Shown here piece after piece: positions 8,842 through 18,843 of a stretch of 64,000 bases of DNA (the stretch's first letter is position 1; every line of letters begins with the position of its first letter). Under the pieces are notes generated by a model. That model saw only the letters and a program-made list of their open reading frames with translations, made no database searches and had not been told where the DNA came from. The DNA is from Desulforhopalus sp. IMCC35007. Lineage in GTDB: Bacteria; Desulfobacterota; Desulfobulbia; Desulfobulbales; Desulfocapsaceae. The position numbers were made by a program, and so were the translations under genes. The stretch is from NCBI RefSeq assembly GCF_005116575.1, contig NZ_SWCN01000016.1, positions 85,940 through 149,939 on the forward strand. Reading direction: 5' to 3'.

Positions 8842-10140
8842 TCATTTGGAAAGTATCATCATTACAGCCGACCCGAGCTGGTCAATGGTGTAGGGCTTTT
8901 TGATGAACCCACCAGCTCCCTTGCGGCAAGCTTTTTCTACAAACTGATTTTCAGAAAATCCACTGACTATAAGGGTTTTCTGGTTTGAATTCATTGCAGA
9001 TATTTTTTTATAGGTTTCATAACCGTTCATACCTTTTCCAAGGACCATGTCGAGCAATACCAGGTCAATGGAGTTTGACCGGAGGTAGGTTATCGCTTCC
9101 TCGCCAGAGGAAACTGTTGAAGCACGGTAACCAAGATGGGTGAGGATTTCCACGGCAACATCTCGCTGGACCTCATCGTCATCGACCACAAGAATATTGC
9201 CCTCTCCACGAAGTCTACTATTGGTCAAAAACGAAGCTGGTGTCTTAATATCAATTTTGGAGAGTGGAAAATAAAGGCTGAAACAACTGCCATGTTCACC
9301 GGAGGTGACATCTACATAACCCTGGTGATCTTCCATTGTGTTCCAGACGACACTTAAGCCGAGACCAGTTCCGCTTCTTCCCATTATTTTTTTAGTATAA
9401 AACGGCTCAAAAATTTGATTCAAGGATTCCTTCGACATACCGTGGCCGTTGTCACTGACCTGGAGGATAGCAAATTTTCCGTTTACCCTCTCATCGGGGC
9501 CACACTCAATGTTTTTAGAAAAGGTTGAAATTGTAATATTCCCTCTCCCTTGAATCGCTTCGGCAGCGTTGGCAACGAGGTTCATTATACATTTTGTTAC
9601 ATGAACGGGTGAGCAGCAAATAGGGAGGGGTGGATTGTCGATCTTTTTCTCACAGGTAATGTGCGGGTGCCGTGACATGAGGGCTTCGTATTGTGGTGAA
9701 CGAGTGTATTCAAAAACTATCTCATTGAGATCGTGGACTTCTTTCGAACAGGCAACACCGCGGGCCACAGTTAATAAATCCTCGACAACTGATGCAGCAC
9801 GTAGTCCAGACTTTTTAATGCGAAGCACTTGTGAACGGATCGGACTTTCTTCAGGCAGATGTAGAAGAATCAATTCAGGATAATTTATGATACCTGAAAG
9901 TATATTGTTAAGGTCATGAGCAACACCTCCAGCCATGAGGCCGATGGACTCCATGCGTTTCGCCCGTTGAAGTTTTTCCTGGATCTGCTCCTTTTCTTTC
10001 AATAGACCTGCAACCTTAGAGACTTCTTCTAATTCCCGCAGAGTTCTGTTGCTGACTTGGTTTAAAATACGCCGGTAGTATGCTATTTCGACATCTTTTT
10101 TCTCGATCTCATCTTTTAGCAATTGTATGGTATGTGGCAT
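8842..10140 (-). CDS. Hybrid histidine kinase with C-terminal receiver domain
   Basis: The 432-residue cytoplasmic protein starts with a coiled coil (residues ~1-60). The dimerisation/phosphoacceptor helix follows with the motif GGVAHDLNNILSG. The ATPase domain shows the N box (NLVANAAEAI), DNGHGM and GTGLGLSVVWNTM. The last 120 residues are a receiver domain with VVDDDE, a phosphoacceptor Asp in LVLLDMVLG and FIKKPYT. No transmembrane segment is present, so the signal probably comes from a partner. The obvious partner is the FIST protein encoded 21 bases upstream, in the same operon. Confidence 0.9.
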   Translation of the reverse strand: MPHTIQLLKDEIEKKDVEIAYYRRILNQVSNRTLRELEEVSKVAGLLKEKEQIQEKLQRAKRMESIGLMAGGVAHDLNNILSGIINYPELILLHLPEESPIRSQVLRIKKSGLRAASVVEDLLTVARGVACSKEVHDLNEIVFEYTRSPQYEALMSRHPHITCEKKIDNPPLPICCSPVHVTKCIMNLVANAAEAIQGRGNITISTFSKNIECGPDERVNGKFAILQVSDNGHGMSKESLNQIFEPFYTKKIMGRSGTGLGLSVVWNTMEDHQGYVDVTSGEHGSCFSLYFPLSKIDIKTPASFLTNSRLRGEGNILVVDDDEVQRDVAVEILTHLGYRASTVSSGEEAITYLRSNSIDLVLLDMVLGKGMNGYETYKKISAMNSNQKTLIVSGFSENQFVEKACRKGAGGFIKKPYTIDQLGSAVMMILSK

Positions 10141-10161
10141 GGATTCCTGCTGATCAAGAGT

Positions 10162-11385
10162 TCAAATGGAGAAGACAGCAAGCACACCTGTCCAGTCAAG
10201 CCCACGATTTTTATTGTTAAATGGAGCAATTTCCACACCGGAATAAAAGCCAAAAAGTGGTATGTTGTTACGATTTAAAACCTCCTGAACTTCGGCCGCT
10301 TCTTCCATTAATATTTCTGAAAACAGCGCACTTCTGCCAGCGCAGTCAATATAAAAGGCCCATTGTGGAGTTTTTCCACTCTTCTTGATGTCTTGCATCA
10401 GACTTTCTGTATTTGATTTTGCTGATTCTAACATTTTTATGGGGTCACGGAGCATAAACTGAAATTCAGTTCCCTTGTCAAAATCAGCTTCAAAGATGAC
10501 GATGCCGGATTTATCAGGGAGCACGCCAGTAATAAGACGGTTGACGTAATTCTGTTCAGCAAAGTGATCCCAGAATTTTTCCCCATGATTGACACCAATG
10601 GTCAACCGTTTAACGGGAAGCTGCTTTTGCCATTCCTCGTCACCGTAGATGTCATTGATAACCTCCACAGCGGGTAGATTATCAATTTCGTAGATAATTG
10701 AGCCTTCTATCTTGGTAATTGTGTGGTAGATGCCATCTTTGGGTGAACATCCGTGCATTATCTGCACATCGACACTGAAGTTTCCACGTATGAGAAGTGC
10801 AGCTGCATGCTGTGAATTCACATCGTCGCCGATAAATTGAATGGATGGTGAAAAATTAAAATCTGCAACAGTTCCCGCTCCAATTATGGGAATATTGAAG
10901 GGCAACTCGTTTTCAATTCCTTTGAGTAACGGGGTGGAAGAGTTAAGCACTGGAGGTGAATTGTCGGCTGGTGGTTGTTGAATGGAATCATAAAAAAGCA
11001 GGAGAGTATCGTCCTTTTCAACAGAAAGCTGTCGAACAAGATCACGGCCTACTGTTTTTTCTCCATGATCAAGGCCTCCTGTCGCAGCAACCTGTATCTG
11101 CATATCCTCATCTTCGATGACAACGATGCCGGCAGGATAACCTTCATAAGAAATTGAATGGTTTGTTATGAAACCAATGGCTGAACCGCCAAGAACCGGG
11201 GTCTTTGTCCCCAAAACTGATCTGATACCTTGCAGCAGTTCCTTTGCATTCACATTTCCGTGGCAGAATGCCAGGGAAAAAGTTGCGTTTGTAATCGCTC
11301 CATCTCTTAATGCCTGCTGAGCAATTTTCACGCCAGATGCAAAGGCATCTTCCTCGTTGTTGTGTCCAATACCAACTTTCATCAA
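10162..11385 (-). CDS. FIST-domain sensory protein
   Basis: This 407-residue protein contains the FIST N-terminal domain (residues ~20-230, with VLGGSAIGFIT and GAGTVADFNFSP) and the FIST C-terminal domain (~240-400, with a segment ending LFGFYSGVEIAP). FIST modules are thought to sense small ligands, perhaps amino acids, and often feed histidine kinases or diguanylate cyclases. Here the protein is soluble and is encoded directly before a hybrid histidine kinase, so it is probably that kinase's input subunit. A GGAG ribosome binding site precedes the ATG at good spacing. Confidence 0.85.
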   Translation of the reverse strand: MMKVGIGHNNEEDAFASGVKIAQQALRDGAITNATFSLAFCHGNVNAKELLQGIRSVLGTKTPVLGGSAIGFITNHSISYEGYPAGIVVIEDEDMQIQVAATGGLDHGEKTVGRDLVRQLSVEKDDTLLLFYDSIQQPPADNSPPVLNSSTPLLKGIENELPFNIPIIGAGTVADFNFSPSIQFIGDDVNSQHAAALLIRGNFSVDVQIMHGCSPKDGIYHTITKIEGSIIYEIDNLPAVEVINDIYGDEEWQKQLPVKRLTIGVNHGEKFWDHFAEQNYVNRLITGVLPDKSGIVIFEADFDKGTEFQFMLRDPIKMLESAKSNTESLMQDIKKSGKTPQWAFYIDCAGRSALFSEILMEEAAEVQEVLNRNNIPLFGFYSGVEIAPFNNKNRGLDWTGVLAVFSI

Positions 11386-11758
11386 TTATCTCCAGGCGCA
11401 ATATTATTGAGAGAAAGATGGGGGAAACCTTCTCTTCGCAGTTTTTTAAAAAGAGTTTATCTACGAAAAAATAGCTTACGGATGCATAAAGATTACTCTT
11501 TCAAAGTATGTTTTTCAATTATTAAGTGCTGACATCCATCGCCGGGAAGGCATAGCCTCTCTTGCCTGTCATAAAAAGCGCCCTCTCAAATTTTTACTGC
11601 AAATGTTCTCTGTGGAAGGTTTAGAGCTGGCACACCAAAGGCTACATGTATTTGTTATTAACGCGATATATGCGTTTATATTGTATCATTTTGTTCTATT
11701 TTTTGACAAGAAACTCGCTGAAGCCTTGAACTCTCAAAGCAAGGTTAATTTTTCATAG
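11386..11758. other. 373-base intergenic region
   Basis: No gene is visible. The region should carry the promoter of the FIST / kinase operon. A small hairpin (AACGC / GCGTT near 11660) is present, but nothing I can call a terminator or regulatory RNA. Confidence 0.4.
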
Positions 11759-12436
11759 TTACAGCAGGAGTTTTTGGAGATATTGGGCCACCGATACTGT
11801 GGCCGGGCCGATCACCTGTTCATGAAAGCGGGAGGAAGCGGCGCTGGTCTCAAGGTTGATTTCGACTGTGTGAGAGCAGGTGCTCATGGCAAGTTCGACA
11901 AAGCCTGCTGCGGGGTAGACGTGCCCCGAAGTACCGATGGCGACAAAGAGGTCACACTTTTCAATGGCCCTGTAGATCCGCTCCATTTCCAGAGGTACCT
12001 CGCCAAACCAGACGATGTGTGGCCGCCATTGTGTGCCGGTAAGATCTTCTCTGCAGGTCTTTATTTTACCACTGCTGGTACAGCGGGCTTTCAGGAGTTC
12101 TCCGTGCATATGGATCAGATGTTTTGAGCCCGCCCGGTCATGGAGATCGTCGACATTCTGGGTCACAAGAAGAAAATCGCCGCCGTTTTCTGTGAAACGC
12201 CTTTCAAACTCGGCCAGGAACAGATGTGCCTCGTTGGGCTGGGCTTGTTCCAGAAGCATTCTCCGCCTGGCGTTATAAAAATTCTGAACGAGTTCAGGGT
12301 TTCTTAAAAATGCCTGAGGCGTTGCAACGTCCTCAACCCGCTGGCCTTCCCAGAGCCCACCCTTACCACGAAAGGTACCAAGGCCGCTTTCCGCACTCAC
12401 TCCGGCCCCGGTGAGGATAACTATCTTTTGGTACAT
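11759..12436 (-). CDS. cobB: NAD-dependent protein deacylase (sirtuin)
   Basis: The 225-residue enzyme removes acyl groups from protein lysines using NAD. Family motifs are present: GAGVSAESGLGTFRG for NAD binding, TQNVDDLHDRAG, and the catalytic histidine in HMHGEL. GTSGHVYPAAGF lies near the C-terminus. Only two cysteines (RCTSSGKIKTC) occur where many sirtuins have four zinc ligands, so this belongs to the group with a reduced or absent zinc knuckle. It is followed by the helicase gene on the same strand after 87 bases. Acyl specificity cannot be assigned. Confidence 0.88.
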   Translation of the reverse strand: MYQKIVILTGAGVSAESGLGTFRGKGGLWEGQRVEDVATPQAFLRNPELVQNFYNARRRMLLEQAQPNEAHLFLAEFERRFTENGGDFLLVTQNVDDLHDRAGSKHLIHMHGELLKARCTSSGKIKTCREDLTGTQWRPHIVWFGEVPLEMERIYRAIEKCDLFVAIGTSGHVYPAAGFVELAMSTCSHTVEINLETSAASSRFHEQVIGPATVSVAQYLQKLLL

Positions 12437-12523
12437 ACCAACTCCATTGTTCGTTCACCTCGCTGATTTTGACTCAAAGCTTTTATTTCGTCTGATATTT
12501 CATGGATTGAGATAATATGCGGC

Positions 12524-14986
12524 TTAGTCCGGGTGACACTCCAGATAAGCAAGGCCGAGTTTAATTTCACCATAGCTGTAATTATTACCGAGAGCGGCTT
12601 TAATGTCGTTGAGTTTTTTTGTTTTTTTCTCCTTTAGGGCGCTGATTATTACCTCCAGCTTGTCTTTTGCAACCAGGGTATCAATATCGACCTCGCCACA
12701 GGCCACATAGTGGGCGAGGTGTCCTTCGATTGTGGTGAGAGACAAGCCTCTGTTCTGGGCAATTTCCTGAAGATTTAACCCTGACTCAAATAGCTCCAGG
12801 CTTTGGCGTTTGGTGTCCTTTATCTGTTTTCCTTCCTGTTCAGAAAAAGAAAGTAAGTCCTGAACTACAGGTAACTGAACGGTCTCAATGTTATTTTTTA
12901 CCCGGTACTCCAGAACCATATCGATGAGCTCTTCCCCGTACCGCGTGGTCAGTTTCTCTCCAATACCTTTTATCTTTTTGAGGGCCGCGATGGAATCGGG
13001 GAGGTTCACTGCGATCTGTATTATGGTTTTCAGGTGCATAACCTGAAAAGGAGTGAGGTTCTCTCCTTTTGCCTTTTTATCTCTCCAGTCTTTAAGTGTG
13101 TTGTACAGCTTGGGGTGATCGACGTCCGTTTCTGTGTAGGTAACGGATGGTGGCTTGACCTCTTTTGTTTTGGTCTTGATCTCAGCCTTGGTGATGGCTC
13201 TTAGATATCTGGCTGTATCAAAGCCCTTGGCACAGGAGGCTATTGCAGACTGTTTTACATTGGATTCTTCCTGGAGGTTTTGAAAGGTATTTCTGCTTTT
13301 TTTGCGGATCTCTTTATTGTCGGTTTCAAGGCTCAGTTTTACGAGATGATCGGCCAGATGGGTCTTGAGTTTTTCTTTAAAGTAGATGGACGCCTTGGTA
13401 AGTCGCTCAAGAATCACAGGATCATCTGAGGGCAGCAGGTCGTCACGAAACAGCCCCCGGAGCTGGGCTTTAAAATTTTCTCCCACCATACAGATTTCCC
13501 GGGTGATGAGAGGTTGAAGTTGGCCAAGGTCGTCGGCCCCCTTTAACCTGAGGATTTCCCGGTTTCTTTCCACAAGTGAGACAAGGCGGGCAAAGAGGTT
13601 TCTAAGACGCTGGAAATCAAAACAATCCAGCAGTAGATTCTGCTGGTAGCGTATTTTGGCAAGGGCGAGCTTCTCTTCTGTGGGCAGGTTTTGTCCGGCT
13701 TGTTCGGTAAACTGTAGAACCGTTCGATCGGTTTTCACGGAGTTCAGGGCAAGAGGCGTACTGAGAACCATCCCCTCCAGGGTCCGGCAGCGACTGAGGG
13801 CGACATATACCTGGCCGTGGGCAAAGGAGGACTGGGCATCGATGATGGCATTGTCAAAAGTGAGGCCCTGACTTTTGTGGATAGTTATTGCCCAGGCAAG
13901 TTTGAGAGGGTACTGGACGAATGCACCGATCTTATTTTCGCTGACCTCCATGGTTTCTTCATCAAGGGAATAATCTATGTTTTCCCAGGTTGCAGGTTCC
14001 ACTATGATCTCATCGTTATCGTCCCTGCATTTGATCGATATACGATCCCCTGAAATCCTGGTGATTTTGCCAATCTTGCCGTTGAAATATCGTTTTTCAT
14101 GGGAGGCATCGTTGCGCATGAACATCACCTGCGCGTCTACCTTCAGTTCCAGGGTTGATGGGGTAGGGTAGGAGTGTTCAGGAAACTCACCTTCCACCTT
14201 TGCGGAGAATCGGTGGGCACTATGGCTGAGTTGCTCAAGTCTTGTACTATTGATCTTATCAGCACTCTGGTTGTGGGTACACAGGGTGATATAGCCCTCA
14301 CTTGCCACCTCCTTTTTCTCAAAGTCTTTTATGTGACGGGCATTGAGAGCGTTTAGACTTTCAGGATCGAGCCTGTTGTCCCGCACTTTATTGAGAAGAG
14401 AAATAAATGTATCGTCTGCCTGGCGGTAGATGTGCTGCAGTTCAACAGAGATAAGTTCTGTTTTTCCAAGGGCGGTGCTGCTGAAAAAATAGGGGGAAGC
14501 GTAATGGGCTTGCAGTATACGCCACTCTTCATTTTTAACAACCGGTGCCAGCTGATGGAGATCACCTATTAAGAGGAGTTGAACCCCGCCAAAGGCCAGG
14601 TTAGAGCGTCGGTAGCGGCGAAGTACGCTGTCGACCCCGTCCAGAAGATCGGCACGGACCATACTGATTTCATCGATGACCAGAAGATCAAGGCTTTTGA
14701 TGATGTTGATCTTATCTCGGCTGAACTTATGCTGTCTGGTATGCTCACTGCCGGGAATAAAAGGACCAAATGGCATCTGAAAAAACGAATGCAGGGTGAC
14801 TCCACCGGCATTGATTGCCGCAACGCCTGTTGGCGCGGTGACCACCATCCTTTTCTCACAATCTTTTTTGATATTGTGGAGAAAGGTAGTTTTTCCCGTA
14901 CCCGCTTTACCTGTTAAAAAAACATTGCAGCCGGTATCCCGCACAAATGCGTCTGCAAGTTGTAATTCGGGGTTTGTACGACTCAT
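12524..14986 (-). CDS. Pif1-like superfamily 1 helicase with HRDC and C-terminal HTH domains
   Basis: The 820-residue protein has a Pif1/RecD-type helicase core: Walker A (GKAGTGKTTFLHNI), Walker B (LLVIDEISMV) and the late helicase motif TIHKSQGLTFDNAIID. After about residue 620 comes an HRDC-like helical domain (DWRDKKAKGENLTPFQVM, IKGIGEKLTTRYGEEL). A winged-helix tail of the type found at RecQ C-termini follows (LNLQEIAQNRGLSLTTIEGH). The combination suggests unwinding of structured or damaged DNA. The upstream YecA-family gene overlaps its start as ATGA, so the two are co-translated. Confidence 0.9.
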   Translation of the reverse strand: MSRTNPELQLADAFVRDTGCNVFLTGKAGTGKTTFLHNIKKDCEKRMVVTAPTGVAAINAGGVTLHSFFQMPFGPFIPGSEHTRQHKFSRDKINIIKSLDLLVIDEISMVRADLLDGVDSVLRRYRRSNLAFGGVQLLLIGDLHQLAPVVKNEEWRILQAHYASPYFFSSTALGKTELISVELQHIYRQADDTFISLLNKVRDNRLDPESLNALNARHIKDFEKKEVASEGYITLCTHNQSADKINSTRLEQLSHSAHRFSAKVEGEFPEHSYPTPSTLELKVDAQVMFMRNDASHEKRYFNGKIGKITRISGDRISIKCRDDNDEIIVEPATWENIDYSLDEETMEVSENKIGAFVQYPLKLAWAITIHKSQGLTFDNAIIDAQSSFAHGQVYVALSRCRTLEGMVLSTPLALNSVKTDRTVLQFTEQAGQNLPTEEKLALAKIRYQQNLLLDCFDFQRLRNLFARLVSLVERNREILRLKGADDLGQLQPLITREICMVGENFKAQLRGLFRDDLLPSDDPVILERLTKASIYFKEKLKTHLADHLVKLSLETDNKEIRKKSRNTFQNLQEESNVKQSAIASCAKGFDTARYLRAITKAEIKTKTKEVKPPSVTYTETDVDHPKLYNTLKDWRDKKAKGENLTPFQVMHLKTIIQIAVNLPDSIAALKKIKGIGEKLTTRYGEELIDMVLEYRVKNNIETVQLPVVQDLLSFSEQEGKQIKDTKRQSLELFESGLNLQEIAQNRGLSLTTIEGHLAHYVACGEVDIDTLVAKDKLEVIISALKEKKTKKLNDIKAALGNNYSYGEIKLGLAYLECHPD

Positions 14987-15717
14987 TTTTTCTGACCGAA
15001 ATCCACTTCTATGATATTTGACTTGCCTTTGCGGCTTGCATTTTTTGCCTTTTCGATTTTACGTTTTTTATCTTCTCTGGTGGCTATGGATTCAAGGCTT
15101 TTACTATGGTTCTGCAGGGTTTCAATGGCAAGAGGCAGCGAGGCAAGAAGAAACATCTGAATCTGTAACTCTCTGTTTTCTGAAGAGTCACCACCCTGTG
15201 GGAAAACCTCCAAAAATGCTTCAGATGGCATATTTTCAAAGAAATCCATGACTTCATATGGGTCCACAAGCCCCTCGATGGTCATAAGACTGTGGTACAG
15301 CTGTTGGGCCTGTTGTTCCGAGAGATAGTCATATTCTTCTGGGTCCCACAGTTCTTCAAAGAGAGTAATGGCCTCTTCAAAGCCGGAGACCCAGGCATAG
15401 AGATCCTCAAGTGCCGCAGAGTCCAGTTCATTGAGATTAAAGGGAAAGGTCAGCTTTTTGTCGTGGAAATGTGCCACTTGTCGGTTGTAGACCTGGATGA
15501 GACAGTTGTGCATTTCTTCAACCTGGCCAAGGGGATCAAAAGTGGGCATGTCATCACCAAATATTACAGGAAGCCACTGGCTTGACAGGAGGAGGCCCGG
15601 GGTCATGGCAAGGCCGAAAAGATAGCCTTCCAACTCCTCGAAGGTAAAGCTTTCCTCCGGATTAGGTGCGAGGGCAAGGTAATTTTTTAGTGTTGCAGTC
15701 TCTTCTTTAGTAAGCAT
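14983..15717 (-). CDS. YecA/UPF0149-family protein
   Basis: This 244-residue acidic, helical protein shows the YecA/YgfB pattern FTFEELEGYLFGLAMTPGL near the N-terminus. A basic tail (residues ~215-244) ends in IIEVDFGQKK. Relatives often carry a C-terminal SEC-C zinc motif, which is missing here. Molecular function is unknown. The stop overlaps the helicase start by four bases, so the protein may act with that helicase; this is inference from gene order only. Confidence 0.75.
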   Translation of the reverse strand: MLTKEETATLKNYLALAPNPEESFTFEELEGYLFGLAMTPGLLLSSQWLPVIFGDDMPTFDPLGQVEEMHNCLIQVYNRQVAHFHDKKLTFPFNLNELDSAALEDLYAWVSGFEEAITLFEELWDPEEYDYLSEQQAQQLYHSLMTIEGLVDPYEVMDFFENMPSEAFLEVFPQGGDSSENRELQIQMFLLASLPLAIETLQNHSKSLESIATREDKKRKIEKAKNASRKGKSNIIEVDFGQKK

Positions 15718-15898
15718 TGATTTTCAATTCCTGTTAAGTATGAAAGGTGGTCGTTTGTTACAGCAATAGTCAAAAATAGGTCCAAAAGAAAGGGAAATTT
15801 ACAGCCCGGAGGAAAACCGGCTGCCCCTTAAAATATTCTGGATAATGACACCTGCAGCGGGTAGGCCCGGTGTGGGTGGGGACCATGGGGAAATACCT

Positions 15899-16630
15899 AT
15901 GAGAACCGCGGTATTGTCAGACATACATGCAAATCTCGAAGCTTTTGAAGCTGTTTTGTCCCATGCAAAAACGCGGGAAGTGGATGATTATGTCAGCCTT
16001 GGAGACGTGGTTGGTTATGGGGCGAGCCCCAACGAATGCATCGAAATTCTGCGATCTATCTCCTGTCTGTCTCTTCTTGGAAATCACGATGCAGCGGTAC
16101 TGGACATCCCCATCAATATGAACCAGGATGGGCGGAAGGTGATCAACTGGACCAGGGAGCATCTTTCCCGTGCGTCTCTTGCATATCTTCTTCAGATGGA
16201 AGATGTGATTCACCGGGGTAAGGTCTCCTACTGTCATTCCAATCCTTACAGGCCGCGGAACTGGTATTATGTGAGCGAAAAAACCTATATCACAAGCTCA
16301 TTTGCCAGATCCAAAGCAAAAATTCTTTTTGTGGGGCATACCCATGTACCCCTTGCAATCACCCGGAGAAATTTCTTTTGTGTGTATTTACGTTCTCCTG
16401 AGCATGCCACCGTTGTACCGATAGCCGATCGTAACCGTCAGATCTTTAACAGCGGCAGTATTGGCCAACCGAGAGACGGTGATCCCCGGGCATCGTATCT
16501 CATCTATGACAGTCTGAACAGTCGGATTGAATTCTATCGAATCAGCTATAATATCGGACGGGCTGCTGAAAAAATCCTCCAGGCGGGATTGCCCGAAGTC
16601 TTTGCCCAACGGCTTTTCAGTGGCTTGTAG
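15899..16630 (+). CDS. Calcineurin-like metallophosphoesterase
   Basis: The 243-residue enzyme has all metal-binding motifs of the YfcE/ApaH-type phosphoesterases: DIHANLEA, LGDVVGYGASP, LLGNHDAAV and GHTH, plus NSGSIGQPRDGDPRASY. It should hydrolyse phosphoester bonds of small molecules; the substrate is unknown. A longer frame begins at 15845, but the ATG at 15899 starts directly before the catalytic domain and has a GGGGA ribosome binding site. Its 3' end overlaps the convergent kinase gene by 14 bases. Confidence 0.85.
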   Translation: MRTAVLSDIHANLEAFEAVLSHAKTREVDDYVSLGDVVGYGASPNECIEILRSISCLSLLGNHDAAVLDIPINMNQDGRKVINWTREHLSRASLAYLLQMEDVIHRGKVSYCHSNPYRPRNWYYVSEKTYITSSFARSKAKILFVGHTHVPLAITRRNFFCVYLRSPEHATVVPIADRNRQIFNSGSIGQPRDGDPRASYLIYDSLNSRIEFYRISYNIGRAAEKILQAGLPEVFAQRLFSGL

Positions 16631-17966
16631 AGAACAAGGGCAGCGTTACTCCTTTACCAAAATCAGGAAAAGTCCGCTGTATATCGCTCAGCAATTCGGT
16701 GGCGCTTGGATAACGTTTATTCACATCTTTTTCCAGGCACTTTATTATAATAGCTTCCATCAGGGGATTAAAACCTGGATTTGCGCTGGAAGGGCTGCGG
16801 TTGGTCAGGGTTGTTTCGATATCAACAGGGTACTCGTTGTTCTGTTGGTCGTATGGAGTGGTGTTGGTTGCAAAAATATAGAGGATGACACCAAGAGCCC
16901 AGACATCGCTGGCGATGCAGGATTCTCCCCGAAATTGCTCAGGAGGCATGAAGTTTACCGTTCCCTCGGAAGCACCATCGGCGCTTTGCCATGTCAGATC
17001 GCGGGCAATACCAAAATCGAGGAGTTTGAGCTGGCCATCGGGCTTAATGAGGATGTTTTCCGGTTTGATATCCCGGTGGAGGATCTTGTTTTTATGACTG
17101 TAGGAAATAACTGAGAGGAGCTGGAGGAAGTAGCTTTCCCGGTCAAGGGGGGAAATATCTCCTTCAAGGAGCTTTTGCAGGGTCGGGCCTTGGACATATT
17201 CCTGGATGAGAATGAATCTGCCACTTTCTTTGACCACCTCAATCAGGTGTACAATATTTGGATGATGAACGAGGCGTTTTAGAATAGCGGCTGATCTCAG
17301 TACCCGGATATTCATCTGGGGCGAGTGGGGAATTTTTGCCACGGCGAGCCGTTTCGTGCCTATTTCCTCCACCAGCCAGACCACCCCAAAGCCACCAAGG
17401 CCGAGCCTTTTGATGAGTTGCCAGCGGTCAAATATATTTTCACTATGGGATTTTTCAATTAAGGATTTCGGGGAAAAATAGCTCAGCCCTGCCTGAAGGT
17501 ATTGAACGGCCCGATGCCAGGCCGGGTAAACAGGGAGGTCTTTTTTTGCCACCTTTGCCGCATGTCGCTGGCGTTGTTGGGCGATGGTCTGGCCAATCTC
17601 AAAAAGAACGAGAAAGCTGATGGAGAACTGGTTGTTGTTGAGGGGCAGGTTGATGAAATCATCAGCTCCCGCCTGGAGGTATTTTTTAATCCCGGAGCGT
17701 TTTTCAGGTGGTATCAGCAGCAGAATCGGGATCAACGGGCCAATAAAATCGCGGATAAGCTGGATAACCCGGTCCTCCCTGTCTTTGTTCTGGACATGGT
17801 AGATGACGAGGCAGAGCTTGCTTTTAGGAAAATCGGAGAGAAAGTGTCTTGTGGTCTGGATAGTGAGCGAAATTCTATCGACCTCAAAAGAAGAGGTGAG
17901 GCTTTTTACGAGTGTCGACTCTGATTCAGTCAGGCCGAACTGTAGAATGGTTTCCCGCTGATTCAT
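16617..17966 (-). CDS. Ser/Thr protein kinase with degenerate receiver domain
   Basis: The 449-residue soluble protein begins with a receiver-like fold (residues ~1-125). That fold keeps the late motif YLQAGADDFINLPL but has LCLVIYHVQN where the phosphoacceptor aspartate should be. The Hanks-type kinase domain follows (~185-440): glycine loop LGLGGFGVVW, VAK lysine, HRDIKPENIL catalytic loop and DFGIARD. The kinase looks active; the receiver is probably a ligand- or protein-binding pseudo-receiver. No membrane segment or PASTA repeat is present. It stands alone, convergent with the phosphoesterase gene. Confidence 0.9.
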   Translation of the reverse strand: MNQRETILQFGLTESESTLVKSLTSSFEVDRISLTIQTTRHFLSDFPKSKLCLVIYHVQNKDREDRVIQLIRDFIGPLIPILLLIPPEKRSGIKKYLQAGADDFINLPLNNNQFSISFLVLFEIGQTIAQQRQRHAAKVAKKDLPVYPAWHRAVQYLQAGLSYFSPKSLIEKSHSENIFDRWQLIKRLGLGGFGVVWLVEEIGTKRLAVAKIPHSPQMNIRVLRSAAILKRLVHHPNIVHLIEVVKESGRFILIQEYVQGPTLQKLLEGDISPLDRESYFLQLLSVISYSHKNKILHRDIKPENILIKPDGQLKLLDFGIARDLTWQSADGASEGTVNFMPPEQFRGESCIASDVWALGVILYIFATNTTPYDQQNNEYPVDIETTLTNRSPSSANPGFNPLMEAIIIKCLEKDVNKRYPSATELLSDIQRTFPDFGKGVTLPLFSTSH

Positions 17967-18252
17967 TGCCTAACATAGTTAAGGTGGATTAGTGTGATTT
18001 TCGTGCAATCAAGTCACATGAGAACTATTTTCCTGGTGTTGTCAGACGAGTATGATGTGTTACTGGCCTGTTTTTTGTTACGGTATTTCAAGATGGATTA
18101 AATTTCTGTGGTATGCTGTGTAAACTATACTTGAGTGTACCCTCTGCAACCTTCTACCATCAAGGAAAAACCGTAAATATTTATAATAATCTTTCCTCAG
18201 ATAAGAGGACCAGAGGCCCCGATATCTTGCCGCAAGATCTTTTGAGGTACAT

Positions 18253-18843
18253 TTAGATAAGAGTGTCGAATACATGGCTTTCTCTGAGGATATTTAAACC
18301 AATGAGCCAGAGTACAAGGCCGCCAACAATCTCAGCCCAGGTAGAAAGCCAGGCGACCTTGGAGATATTTTTGCCCAGGTGCAGGCCCAAGATCGTGAAA
18401 GCGCCAGCAACTATTCCGATTATCATGGCCGGATAGGCAATCGATACCTGCAGCATTGACATGGAAAGACCAACGGCAAGGGCATCAATGCTGGTTGCAA
18501 CGGAAAGCATAACCATTGTCATACCTTTTGTTGAATCTTTCGTTTGCCTGCATGCGTCCTCGCCGTCGTTTGCCTGGAGAGCTTCCCGCAGCATATTGGA
18601 GCCAACCAGAGCGAGCATAATAAAGGCAACCCAATGGGCATAGGTTGTCACATATTCCTCAATTGAACTGCCTATTGTCCAGCCGATGATCGGCATCAGG
18701 CCCTGGAAAAGGCCAAAATGCCAGGAGAGTCGAAAGGTCTGTCTTGCGCTGACTTGTTTGAGGCAGACACCGGTGGCAATAGCCACGGCGAAAGCGTCCA
18801 TCGAGAGTGCCACTGCTATTCCGAGGATTGTAAATATATGCAT
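18253..18843 (-). CDS. mntP: Manganese efflux pump MntP
   Basis: The 196-residue membrane protein has six hydrophobic segments and the paired motifs LSMDAFAVAIATG (first helix) and VATSIDALAVGLSMSM (fourth helix). These give the conserved aspartates of MntP/YebN exporters. It should protect the cell from excess Mn(II). The 5' region contains a short GATTCC / GGAATC hairpin (about 18880-18897), but I could not fit it to the manganese yybP-ykoY riboswitch. Confidence 0.92.
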   Translation of the reverse strand: MHIFTILGIAVALSMDAFAVAIATGVCLKQVSARQTFRLSWHFGLFQGLMPIIGWTIGSSIEEYVTTYAHWVAFIMLALVGSNMLREALQANDGEDACRQTKDSTKGMTMVMLSVATSIDALAVGLSMSMLQVSIAYPAMIIGIVAGAFTILGLHLGKNISKVAWLSTWAEIVGGLVLWLIGLNILRESHVFDTLI

